DNA of 64,000 nucleotides from NCBI RefSeq assembly GCF_003846175.1, contig NZ_ML123048.1, positions 692,962-756,961 of the forward strand. The letters run 5' to 3'. Shown one piece after another: positions 34,273-41,229 of this stretch (the stretch's first letter is position 1; every line of letters starts with the position of its first letter). The position numbers and the translations under genes were made by a program. Below the pieces are notes generated by a model. The model saw only the letters and a program-made list of their open reading frames with translations, had not been told where the DNA came from and ran no database searches. This DNA is from Streptomyces sp. ADI95-17. GTDB lineage: Bacteria > Actinomycetota > Actinomycetes > Streptomycetales > Streptomycetaceae.

Positions 34273-36348
34273 GTGACCACTGCCAGCGAGACCGCCACCG
34301 TCGCGCAGAGTGCCGCCGCGCCGCCCGTACTCGATCCGCGCCGCCGGAACATCGTCTTCGCGACGATCGTGCTGGGGATCCTGCTGGCCGCCCTGGACCA
34401 GACGATCGTCGGCACCGCGCTGCCGACGATCGTCTCGGACCTCGGCGGCGCCGCCCATATGTCCTGGGTGGTGACCGCGTATCTGCTCGCCGAGACCGTG
34501 GCGACGGTCCTGGTGGGCAAGTTCGGCGACCTGTTCGGCCGGAAGATCATCTTCCAGCTGTCGGCGATCATCTTCATCACCGGCTCGTTCCTCTGCGGTC
34601 TCGCGACCAACATGACGCTGCTGATCGTCTGGCGCGGGCTGCAGGGCATCGGGGCCGGCGGGCTGATGGTCACCTCGATGGCGCTGATCGCCGATGTGAT
34701 CCCGTTGCGCGAGCGCGGCAAGTACCAGGGCGCGATCGGCGCGGTCTTCGGGGTGTCGACGGTGATCGGGCCGCTGCTCGGCGGGCTCTTCACCGACCAT
34801 CTGAGCTGGCGCTGGGCGTTCTACGTCAATGTGCCGATCGCGATCGTGGTGGTCATCGCCGCGGCCCGGACGATCCCCTCGGTGAAGGCCGCCGGCCGGC
34901 CCGTCATCGACTACCTGGGCATCGCGATGGTCACGGTCGGCGCGAGCGCGCTGATCCTGGCGACGAGCTGGGGCGGCAACGAGTACGCGTGGGGCTCGCC
35001 CGTCATCCTCGGTCTCTTCGCGGGCGGCCTCGTCGCGCTGGCACTCTTCTGCCTCGTGGAGTTCCGGGCACAGGAACCGATGCTGCCGATGCGGCTCTTC
35101 CGGAATCCGGTGTTCACGGTCTGCTCGGTCCTGAGCTTCATCGTGGGCTTCGCGATGCTCGGCGCGATGATCTTCCTGCCGACCTATCTGCAGTACGTGG
35201 ACGGGGACTCGGCGACCCTGTCCGGCGTGCGGACGCTGCCGATGGTCCTCGGGCTGCTGGTCGCCTCGATCTTCAGCGGCAACGTGGTCTCCAAGACGGG
35301 CAAGTACCGGATCTTCCCCATCGTCGGCTCGCTGATCATGGCGGTGGGGCTGTATCTGCTCTCCCGGATGGGCCCCGGCACCGGGGTGTGGCTGGAGTCG
35401 CTGTACATGCTGGTGCTCGGGGTCGGCATCGGTCTGGCCATGCAGGTCCTGACGATCGCCGTGCAGAACACGGTGGACTACGCGGACCTGGGCACGGCGA
35501 CATCGGGCGTGACGTTCTTCCGTACGCTCGGCAGTTCTTTCGGCACGGCGGTCTTCGGCACGATCTACGCGAACGCGCTGAAGCCCAATCTGACCGACGG
35601 CGTCGCGGCGGCGGCGCGGGCGGGCGGTGACCCCGCGGTGCTGGCGAATGCGGCGCAGAGCCCGGCGGGGCTGCACGCTCTTCCCGCCGCGCAGTCCGCG
35701 CCGCTGGCCCAGGCGTACGCGGACACGCTGCACACCGTTTTTCTGTGGACGGTGCCGGTCGCGGTGCTGGGGTTCTTCGTCTCGCTCTTCCTGAAGCAGG
35801 TGGAGCTGCGGGACACGGCCCGCGTCGGTTCGACGGACATGGGCGAGGGCTTCGCGCAGCCGGGCGCCGGCGACTCCGCCAAGCTCCTCGAATTCGCCGT
35901 GGCCAAGATCCTGCACGGGGCGGGCCCTGACACGGCCCGGCGGATCGTCGCGGACTCGGACACCCGGCTGGACATGGCGGGCGCCTGGGCGGTGATGCAG
36001 GTCGAGCTGTTCACCCGCATGGTCGGCCACGCGGGTCTGCGGCTGATCGCGACCCGGCACCGGCTGCCGCCCGAGGTGCTGGTGCCGGTCTTCGACCGGA
36101 TGATCGAGGAGGGCTATCTCACCGGCGACGGTCATGTGTTCACACACACCGCCGCCGGGAGCCGGGAGGCGGCGGCGATCACCGACGCCTGGGCGCGGTG
36201 GCTGGGCGAGCGGCTGGACGAGCACGGGACGCGGGCGGACGACCGGCAGCTGCGGGCCGCGGTGGACGTGATCGCCAAACGGCTGCTGGCGGAGGACCTG
36301 GCGCAGGAGCTGTCACCGCGGAAGGCCCTGGCGGGCACGGCGGCCTGA
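34273..36348 (+). CDS. DHA2-family MFS exporter with C-terminal winged-helix-like extension
   Basis: A 691-aa protein. Residues about 25-520 are a 14-helix drug:H+ antiporter (DQTIVGTALPTI motif, GKFGDLFGRK motif A, GAIGAVFGVSTVIGPLLGG motif C), expected to export small organic compounds. Residues about 527-691 are soluble and helical (DSAKLLEFAVAKIL, AVMQVELFTRMVG, PPEVLVPVFDRMIEEGYLTGDGHVFTHT), with the helix-turn-helix-wing pattern of a MarR/PadR-like domain. The start is GTG at 34273. The extension could sense ligand or modulate transport; DNA binding from a membrane-tethered position is unproven. Confidence 0.88.
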   Translation: MTTASETATVAQSAAAPPVLDPRRRNIVFATIVLGILLAALDQTIVGTALPTIVSDLGGAAHMSWVVTAYLLAETVATVLVGKFGDLFGRKIIFQLSAIIFITGSFLCGLATNMTLLIVWRGLQGIGAGGLMVTSMALIADVIPLRERGKYQGAIGAVFGVSTVIGPLLGGLFTDHLSWRWAFYVNVPIAIVVVIAAARTIPSVKAAGRPVIDYLGIAMVTVGASALILATSWGGNEYAWGSPVILGLFAGGLVALALFCLVEFRAQEPMLPMRLFRNPVFTVCSVLSFIVGFAMLGAMIFLPTYLQYVDGDSATLSGVRTLPMVLGLLVASIFSGNVVSKTGKYRIFPIVGSLIMAVGLYLLSRMGPGTGVWLESLYMLVLGVGIGLAMQVLTIAVQNTVDYADLGTATSGVTFFRTLGSSFGTAVFGTIYANALKPNLTDGVAAAARAGGDPAVLANAAQSPAGLHALPAAQSAPLAQAYADTLHTVFLWTVPVAVLGFFVSLFLKQVELRDTARVGSTDMGEGFAQPGAGDSAKLLEFAVAKILHGAGPDTARRIVADSDTRLDMAGAWAVMQVELFTRMVGHAGLRLIATRHRLPPEVLVPVFDRMIEEGYLTGDGHVFTHTAAGSREAAAITDAWARWLGERLDEHGTRADDRQLRAAVDVIAKRLLAEDLAQELSPRKALAGTAA

Positions 36349-36363
36349 CCGGCTCCGGCCACA

Positions 36364-36377
36364 ACACCCGCGGGTGT
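36364..36377. terminator. Palindrome between convergent exporter and YchJ-like genes
   Basis: ACACCCG-CGGGTGT is a perfect 14-bp palindrome with no loop, ending at the stop of the minus-strand gene. It may act as a short bidirectional terminator; as a loopless palindrome it could equally be protein-bound. Confidence 0.3.
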
Positions 36378-36826
36378 CAGTCGACGAAGACCGCGGTCGC
36401 GTACACCCAGGCGCCGTCGTACCGGACGAAGCGGCTCTTCTCGTGGAGCGAGTCCGGCCGCCCGTCGTCCGTGAAGTGTGCGCGGAAGGTGACCGTGCCC
36501 GAGGTGTGGAACGGGCTGCCGTCGGTCGTCTCCAGCACCTCCAGGCGCACCCATCGCATCCCGGGATCGAAATCGACGGAAGGCGGCCGGGTGTCCGGGT
36601 GCCAGGTGCGCAGCAGATACGCCTCGTCCCGGACGACGAAAGCGGCGTACCGGGAACGCATCAGCGACTCGCAGGTCGGCGCGGCGACGGTCCCGGCGTG
36701 CAGTCGGCCGCAGCAGTGCGCGTAGGTCGCGGGCAGGCCGCACGGGCACGGCGATTCCGCGGTGACCGCGGGGGTGCGTGCTGCGGCGGGGGCGGGCCGT
36801 CCCGGTCGTTTCGTGCGTCGTGACAT
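36377..36826 (-). CDS. YchJ/UPF0225-family SEC-C protein
   Basis: A 149-aa protein. Its SEC-C zinc motif is CPCGLPATYAHCC (near residue 27), followed by the YchJ core LMRSRYAAFVVRDEAYLLRTWHP and FRAHFTD / HEKSRFVRYDGAWVY with an NTF2-like fold. Function unknown across the family; the zinc knuckle suggests protein or nucleic-acid interaction. The N-terminal about 20 residues are basic and Pro/Ala-rich. Confidence 0.88.
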   Translation of the reverse strand: MSRRTKRPGRPAPAAARTPAVTAESPCPCGLPATYAHCCGRLHAGTVAAPTCESLMRSRYAAFVVRDEAYLLRTWHPDTRPPSVDFDPGMRWVRLEVLETTDGSPFHTSGTVTFRAHFTDDGRPDSLHEKSRFVRYDGAWVYATAVFVD

Positions 36827-36856
36827 GCGTCCATTGTGACCTGCGGCCGGGCCGGC

Positions 36857-37313
36857 TCAGGGGACCGGGGTGAACCGGCGGCGGTACTCGCCGGGGGTCA
36901 GTCCGGTACTGCGGCGGAAGTGGGTCCGCAGGTTGGCCGTCGTACCGAGTCCGCTGGTGCGGGCGACCACGTCGAGGCGCTCCTCGCCGCGCTCCAGCAG
37001 GCGCCGGGCGAGTGTGACCCGGCGTTCGGTCAGCCAGCCGAGCGGGGTCGTGCCGAGCTGGGCGCGGAAGCGGCGGTGCAGGGTGGCCGGGCTGACGGCG
37101 GCGCGGGCGGCGAGGCCGGTCACCGTGAGGTCCGAGCCGAGGCGTTCCTCGGCCCAGGCGAGGAGCGGGCCCAGTGAGGTGTCGGGGACGTCGGGCAGCG
37201 GGTGCTCGGCGAACTGGCGCTGGCGCCGTCGCGGTGGACGCCGAAGACCAGCCGGCGGCTCACGGCCGCCGCGATCTCGGCGCCGTGGTCCGCGCGGATG
37301 ATGTGGAGTCCGG
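36857..37313 (-). pseudogene. Truncated, frameshifted AraC/GlxA-type regulator
   Basis: The C-terminal about 105 residues encode an intact AraC helix-turn-helix pair (LTVTGLAARAAVSPATLHRRF ... TSGLGTTANLRTHFRRSTGLTPGEY). Upstream the homology continues in another frame (LHIIRADHGAEIAAAVSRRLVFGVHRDG), which is the end of the DJ-1/PfpI-like domain of GlxA-type regulators. The switch at GGCGCC (37222-37227) is explained by loss of one base. The first about 180 residues are absent, replaced by the start region of the divergent cupin gene. No functional regulator can be made. Confidence 0.82.
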
Positions 37314-37322
37314 ATGGGGGTC

Positions 37323-37739
37323 ATGAGCGATGACACGACGAAGAACAGCCCCGGCCCGGTCCTGCTGAGCGATGCGCTCGGCACGTTCGGGACGCTGTGG
37401 AGTCCGCGGATCGTGACCCGCGTCAACGACTACGACGTACGCGTCGCCAAGGTCCGCGGAGAGCATGTGTGGCACGTCCACGAGGACACCGACGAGTTCT
37501 TCCAGGTGCTCGACGGTGCCCTGGACATCCGTCTGCGCGAGGCGGACGGAGAACGGACCGTCACCCTCGGCCGGGGCGCGGTGTTCGTCGTCCCGCGCGG
37601 CATCTGGCACAAGCCGCACTCCGCCGAGGGGGCCTCACTGCTGCTGTTCGAGCCGTCGGGTACGTCGACGGTGGGCGACCGGCACGACGAGGTTCCCGGC
37701 CATGTGGACGCGACGACCGGCCATGAGCTGGGCAGCTGA
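37323..37739 (+). CDS. Cupin-domain protein
   Basis: A 138-aa single-domain cupin. Motif 1 HVHEDTDEFFQVLDGALDI and motif 2 GRGAVFVVPRGIWHKPH supply the metal ligands (His, His, Glu, His). It may bind or modify a small ligand; the activity is unknown. The ATG at 37323 is chosen over one at 37314. It is divergent from the decayed AraC gene, so it may have lost its regulator. Confidence 0.85.
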   Translation: MSDDTTKNSPGPVLLSDALGTFGTLWSPRIVTRVNDYDVRVAKVRGEHVWHVHEDTDEFFQVLDGALDIRLREADGERTVTLGRGAVFVVPRGIWHKPHSAEGASLLLFEPSGTSTVGDRHDEVPGHVDATTGHELGS

Positions 37740-37796
37740 GCCGGGCGGGGAGCCGAACAGGACGGGAACCTGCGGACCAGGAGGGTGCGGTGCCGG

Positions 37797-38606
37797 TCAG
37801 GGCTTGCGGGCGACGCCCGCGTAGCCGGGGATCGGCTCGCCGCCGGGGACCTCGACGACCTCGCCGAGCTCGGGGTGCCAGTCCGCTGAGAGCGAGACGC
37901 CGGGCTCGACCAGTTCGAGCCCGTCGAAGAACGTGGTGAACTCGGCGTGGGAGCGCAGGCGCAGCGTCATTCCCCGGGCCCGGTACATGGCGGACGCCTC
38001 CGCCGCGCGCTCGGGGTCGAAGTCGCCGGTGGTGTGCGAGAGCACCAGATAGCTGCCGGGGGCGAGCCGTTCGACGAGGCGGTCGACGAGCTCGGCCGCG
38101 CCGTCCTCGTCGTCCAGGAAGTGCAGCAGGGCGAGCAGCGACAGGGCGATGGGCCGGTCGAAGTCCAGCACCCGGCCGGCCTCTTCGAGGATGGCTTCCG
38201 GCTTGCGGGCGTCGGCCTGGATGTACTCGGTGGCGCCCTGCGGGGTGGAGCGCAGCAGGGCCGCCGCGTGGGCGAGGACGATCGGGTCGTTGTCGCAGTA
38301 GACGATGCGCGCGTCCGGGGCGGTCCCCTGGGCGATCTGGTGGAGGTTCGGCTCGGTCGGTATGCCGCTGCCGATGTCCAGGAACTGGCGGACGCCGTTC
38401 TCGGCGAGCCATCGGGTGGCCCGGTGCATGAAGGCGCGGTTCACCCGGGCCATGTCCCGCCCCCGGGCGTCGAGGGCGAGCAGCTGCCGGGCCATCTCCT
38501 CGTCGACCGGGTAGTTGTCCTTGCCGCCGAGGAACCAGTCGTACATCCGGGCGGGATGCGGCTTGGTGGTGTCGATCTCGATGGCTCGGGGGTCGTGCCC
38601 GGTCAT
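37797..38606 (-). CDS. SAM-dependent methyltransferase (DUF574 family)
   Basis: A 269-aa S-adenosylmethionine methyltransferase of the actinobacterial DUF574/PF04672 type: N-terminal signature PHPARMYDWFLGGKDNYPVDEE, SAM motif QFLDIGSGIPTEPNLH, and the acidic loop VYCDNDPIVL. Substrate unknown. Members are numerous in Streptomyces and often sit beside XRE/DUF397 genes, as here. The ATG at 38606 has GGAG 6 nt upstream; an in-frame ATG at 38618 would add four residues. Confidence 0.9.
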   Translation of the reverse strand: MTGHDPRAIEIDTTKPHPARMYDWFLGGKDNYPVDEEMARQLLALDARGRDMARVNRAFMHRATRWLAENGVRQFLDIGSGIPTEPNLHQIAQGTAPDARIVYCDNDPIVLAHAAALLRSTPQGATEYIQADARKPEAILEEAGRVLDFDRPIALSLLALLHFLDDEDGAAELVDRLVERLAPGSYLVLSHTTGDFDPERAAEASAMYRARGMTLRLRSHAEFTTFFDGLELVEPGVSLSADWHPELGEVVEVPGGEPIPGYAGVARKP

Positions 38607-38649
38607 AGCGCGCTCCATGGGTCCAGAGGTCGGCGAACAACAAGAGTCT

Positions 38650-38666
38650 GGGGCCGGGACGGCCCC
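38650..38666 (-). terminator. Hairpin after the DUF397 gene
   Basis: GGGGCCG-GGA-CGGCCCC, a perfect 7-bp stem with a 3-nt loop, about 70 nt downstream of the DUF397 stop and 32 nt upstream of the 38618 ATG of the methyltransferase gene on the minus strand. Confidence 0.45.
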
Positions 38667-38733
38667 GGCGCTGCGGATTCGGGCAGGAAAGCCGGTCCGG
38701 CTGCGGGGCCGGCCCGCCCGGGAGGCCGCGGAA

Positions 38734-38970
38734 TCAGGTGAGCAGGAAGTCCGCCTGACCGGACTTGGCGCCCTGGATGAAGGCGGCGATCTCGCGTGGT
38801 GAGTAGATCAGGGCCGGGCCGTCGGGATCGGCGGACTGGCGTACGGCGATTCTGCCGTCGGACAGCTTCATCGCTTCGACGCAATTGCCTCCGTTCCCAC
38901 CGCTCCACGGCTTGTGCCAGCCCTCGGAGCCGAGTTCGGCGGCCGGCATGCCGTTGTATATGGGATCCAT
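38734..38970 (-). CDS. DUF397 protein
   Basis: A 78-aa DUF397 protein (MDPIYNGMPAAELGSEGWHK, GGNCVEAMKL, VRQSADPDGPALIYSPREIAAFI). DUF397 proteins are nearly always encoded next to Scr1-type XRE regulators and behave as their partner, in an antitoxin-like or anti-repressor arrangement in the whiJ-type loci. Its ATG overlaps the regulator's stop (TGATG), so the two are translationally coupled. Confidence 0.92.
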   Translation of the reverse strand: MDPIYNGMPAAELGSEGWHKPWSGGNGGNCVEAMKLSDGRIAVRQSADPDGPALIYSPREIAAFIQGAKSGQADFLLT

Positions 38971-39830
38971 CACAGCTCCTTGCGGAAGTCCCGGAGGATT
39001 TCCTTCGTGCGTTGTGCAGTTGCGGCCTGAGCCGCCATGCGGTCCATGACTTCGAGGTAGGAGGCCACCTCGGGGCGCGCGTCGAAGTAGACGGCACCGG
39101 TCAGGTACTCGCTGTAGACCATGTCGGGGAGTTCGGGGACGCCGAAGCGGAAGAGGACGAACGGGCCGTAGGTGCCCGGGTGGTGCCCCGTCGAGAACTC
39201 GGCGATCTGCAGGGTCACATGCGGCAGCTCGATCGCTTCGAGCAGCCGGTCGATCTGTTCCCGCATGGCTTCGACGCTGCCGACGGGACGGCGCAGCACC
39301 GTCTCGTCCATCACCACCCACAGCTTCGGTGCGTCCGGCCGTGTCAGCAGGGACTGGCGCTGCATCCGCAGCGCGACATGGCGCTCTATGTCCTCGGGTC
39401 TGGTCTGGCCCACGGCTCCGGTGCGCATCACCGAGCGCGCGTAGTCCTCGGTCTGCAGCAGTCCGGGGACGAAATGCGGCTCGTACATGCGCAGGAGGCT
39501 CGCGGCGCCCTCCAGGCTGACGTACATGCTGAACCAGTCGGGCAGCACATCGTGGAACCGCTGCCACCAGCCGGGCTTGTTGGCCTCCTCGGCGAGCTCC
39601 ACGAAGGCGTCGGCCTCGTCGTCGCCGACCCCGTAGGCCTTCAGCAGCATCTGCACATAAGGGATCTTGAGAGCGACCTCGGCGGTCTCCATCCTGCGTA
39701 TCGTCGCAGGTGCGACCCGCAGCACCTTGGCAGCCTGGTCACGGCTCAGGCCGACACGCTCCCGCAGATCCTGCAGGCGCTTGCCGAGAACGACCTGACC
39801 CACGGTCGGGGCGGACCGCGGTTCGCTCAC
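38970..39830 (-). CDS. XRE-family regulator with DUF5753/Scr1 domain
   Basis: A 286-aa regulator. N-terminal helix-turn-helix at about residues 15-60 (LGKRLQDLRERVGLSRDQAAKVL, APATIRRMETAEVALK), then a DUF5753 domain (YEPHFVPGLLQTEDYARSVM, LWVVMDETVLRRPVGS, LPHVTLQIAEFSTGHHPG). The GTG at 39830 is favoured because GGGAGG lies 6 nt upstream; an in-frame ATG at 39845 overlaps that ribosome site. Pairs with DUF397 downstream and a divergent HATPase gene, the classical WhiJ-like developmental switch arrangement in Streptomyces. Confidence 0.9.
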   Translation of the reverse strand: MSEPRSAPTVGQVVLGKRLQDLRERVGLSRDQAAKVLRVAPATIRRMETAEVALKIPYVQMLLKAYGVGDDEADAFVELAEEANKPGWWQRFHDVLPDWFSMYVSLEGAASLLRMYEPHFVPGLLQTEDYARSVMRTGAVGQTRPEDIERHVALRMQRQSLLTRPDAPKLWVVMDETVLRRPVGSVEAMREQIDRLLEAIELPHVTLQIAEFSTGHHPGTYGPFVLFRFGVPELPDMVYSEYLTGAVYFDARPEVASYLEVMDRMAAQAATAQRTKEILRDFRKEL

Positions 39831-39893
39831 TTCAGACCTCCCCATGCGCTGTTTTTGAGCAGTGTGCCATGCGCGGGCCGACCAGAACACAGC

Positions 39894-39914
39894 CACTCTG
39901 GAAATTTCAGAGTG
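39894..39914. promoter_or_regulatory. Operator candidate CACTCTG-N7-CAGAGTG
   Basis: A perfect 7-bp-arm inverted repeat around GAAATTT, itself part of the palindrome GAAATTTC. It lies 64 bp upstream of the XRE regulator's GTG, between the divergent genes, where an autoregulatory operator is expected. Confidence 0.5.
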
Positions 39915-39953
39915 CCCCTTGCCAAGTGTTCACGACAGGGGGAGAGTTGGTGA

Positions 39954-39967
39954 GTGAACCAGTTCAC
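39954..39967. promoter_or_regulatory. Operator candidate GTGAAC-CA-GTTCAC
   Basis: A perfect 6-bp-arm inverted repeat, with an extra GTTCAC half-site about 30 bp to the left near 39930. It lies 70 bp upstream of the HATPase gene in the divergent promoter region. Confidence 0.45.
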
Positions 39968-40037
39968 GATGTCGCGACCGCCCTCATTCCCATGGGTGTG
40001 CGGAGCGTGACGCAGCCCCCACTGTGAGGAATCGGTT

Positions 40038-40496
40038 GTGGCACCTGGCAGTGCGCTCATCCCCCGGCTCATGGATCTCAGTCCCGGGACGGAGGCGCTC
40101 CGGTACTGCTTCGCCCTGCCCGCGCACCCCGAATCGGTGGCGGGTGCACGGCGGCTGACCCGGGCCCGGCTCGACCAGTGGCAGCTCGACGCGGACGCCC
40201 ACGACTCGGCGATCCTGATCGTTTCGGAACTGGTCACCAACGCGGTCGTGCACACCATGAGCGCTCGCGTGCTGTGCGAGCTGCGCTGCCTCGACAGACG
40301 GCTGCGGATAGCCGTGCAGGACCAAGGACACCAGCCCGGCGGGCCGCAGCTGCGCCGTACCTCCGACGACGAGCACGGACGCGGCCTGCTGCTCGTCGAC
40401 GCGATGTGCAGTTCCTGGGGTTCCCGCGACGCGGGCAACGGCTCGGGACGCATCGTCTGGGCGGAACTGCCGCACGGCTCGGAGCGCGCATGCTGA
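40038..40496 (+). CDS. Anti-sigma-factor-like HATPase (serine kinase fold)
   Basis: A 152-aa GHKL ATPase of the RsbW/SpoIIAB-like type. N-box LIVSELVTNAVVHT, G1 box IAVQDQG and G2 box GRGLLLVDAMCSSWG are present. Such proteins usually bind sigma factors or anti-anti-sigma proteins; no sigma gene is adjacent. GTG start at 40038 with GAGGA upstream. Divergent from the XRE/DUF397 pair and coupled to the following gene (overlap 40490-40496). Confidence 0.88.
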   Translation: MAPGSALIPRLMDLSPGTEALRYCFALPAHPESVAGARRLTRARLDQWQLDADAHDSAILIVSELVTNAVVHTMSARVLCELRCLDRRLRIAVQDQGHQPGGPQLRRTSDDEHGRGLLLVDAMCSSWGSRDAGNGSGRIVWAELPHGSERAC

Positions 40497-40933
40497 AGAA
40501 CGCGATGTCCCATCTCCTCGGCACCCGGCGCCCCCGCGAACTGCGGCCCGCCGCCGGTCCGGTCGGCACGGTCCAGCTGCCGCTGCCGCCCGCACTGTCG
40601 GCGAGCCTGGGGTGCGACGCGGTGGGGGTGCCCGCCCGGTACGGCTTCCGGCTGATGTCCCACCTGCCGCGCACCGGCTGCGTCTTCGCGGACGCCGAGC
40701 GCTGGTGGTGGATCGTGCCCGCGGGCTCCGACCTCGATCTGGACTGGCCCTCGCAGGCCTGCTACGCGAAGGGGGCGTTCGTCCCCGCGGTCCGGCCCCG
40801 GCTGATCCACCAGCCCGACAACCGCACGCCCTACACCCCGCCCATCCCGCTGTTCCTGATGGTGTGCCAGGTCACCGGTGTGGCGCCGTCCTGGGCACCC
40901 TCCGGCGGCGAGCGGGCCGTTTCCGCTCCGTGA
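40490..40933 (+). CDS. Conserved actinobacterial hypothetical protein
   Basis: A 147-aa protein starting at an ATG that overlaps the HATPase gene by 7 nt, with GGAG 5 nt upstream. Recognisable segments: CDAVGVPARYGFRLMSHLPRTGCV, WWWIVPAGSDLDLDWP and a Pro-rich PYTPPIPLFL. No named domain. It is typically found beside HATPase genes of this locus type, so it is likely part of the same regulatory cassette. Confidence 0.75.
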   Translation: MLKNAMSHLLGTRRPRELRPAAGPVGTVQLPLPPALSASLGCDAVGVPARYGFRLMSHLPRTGCVFADAERWWWIVPAGSDLDLDWPSQACYAKGAFVPAVRPRLIHQPDNRTPYTPPIPLFLMVCQVTGVAPSWAPSGGERAVSAP

Positions 40934-41186
40934 CGATGCCGGGCGGGGTCACCGGATTCTGGTGAGGCACGGAATCGATGGCGTACGAGGAGACGGGGCG
41001 GTGCGGCGCGCCCGGACGGCCGCGCCGGACCGGTGTCCCACGGACCGTCACCGTCCGGAGCCGACCGGGGTAGTGCGGTGCGGGCAAGCGCCTCACCCAG
41101 CGCCTGACCTGCGGTTCTACCCGTAAGACACCCCGGTCACGCTGCGTTGTCAGTGCTCCGTTCTAGTGTGGCACCACTGATCGAAA

Positions 41187-41206
41187 AGCCCGCTGCGGAG
41201 CGGGCT
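41187..41206 (+). promoter_or_regulatory. Hairpin in the leader of the DUF4132 operon
   Basis: AGCCCGCT-GCGG-AGCGGGCT, a perfect 8-bp stem-tetraloop ending 23 nt before the GTG and directly before the ribosome site. It could terminate upstream transcription or modulate translation of the operon. The rest of 40934-41186 shows nothing recognisable. Confidence 0.45.
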
Positions 41207-41229
41207 GCGGGCGGGAAGGGGGCGGAACT

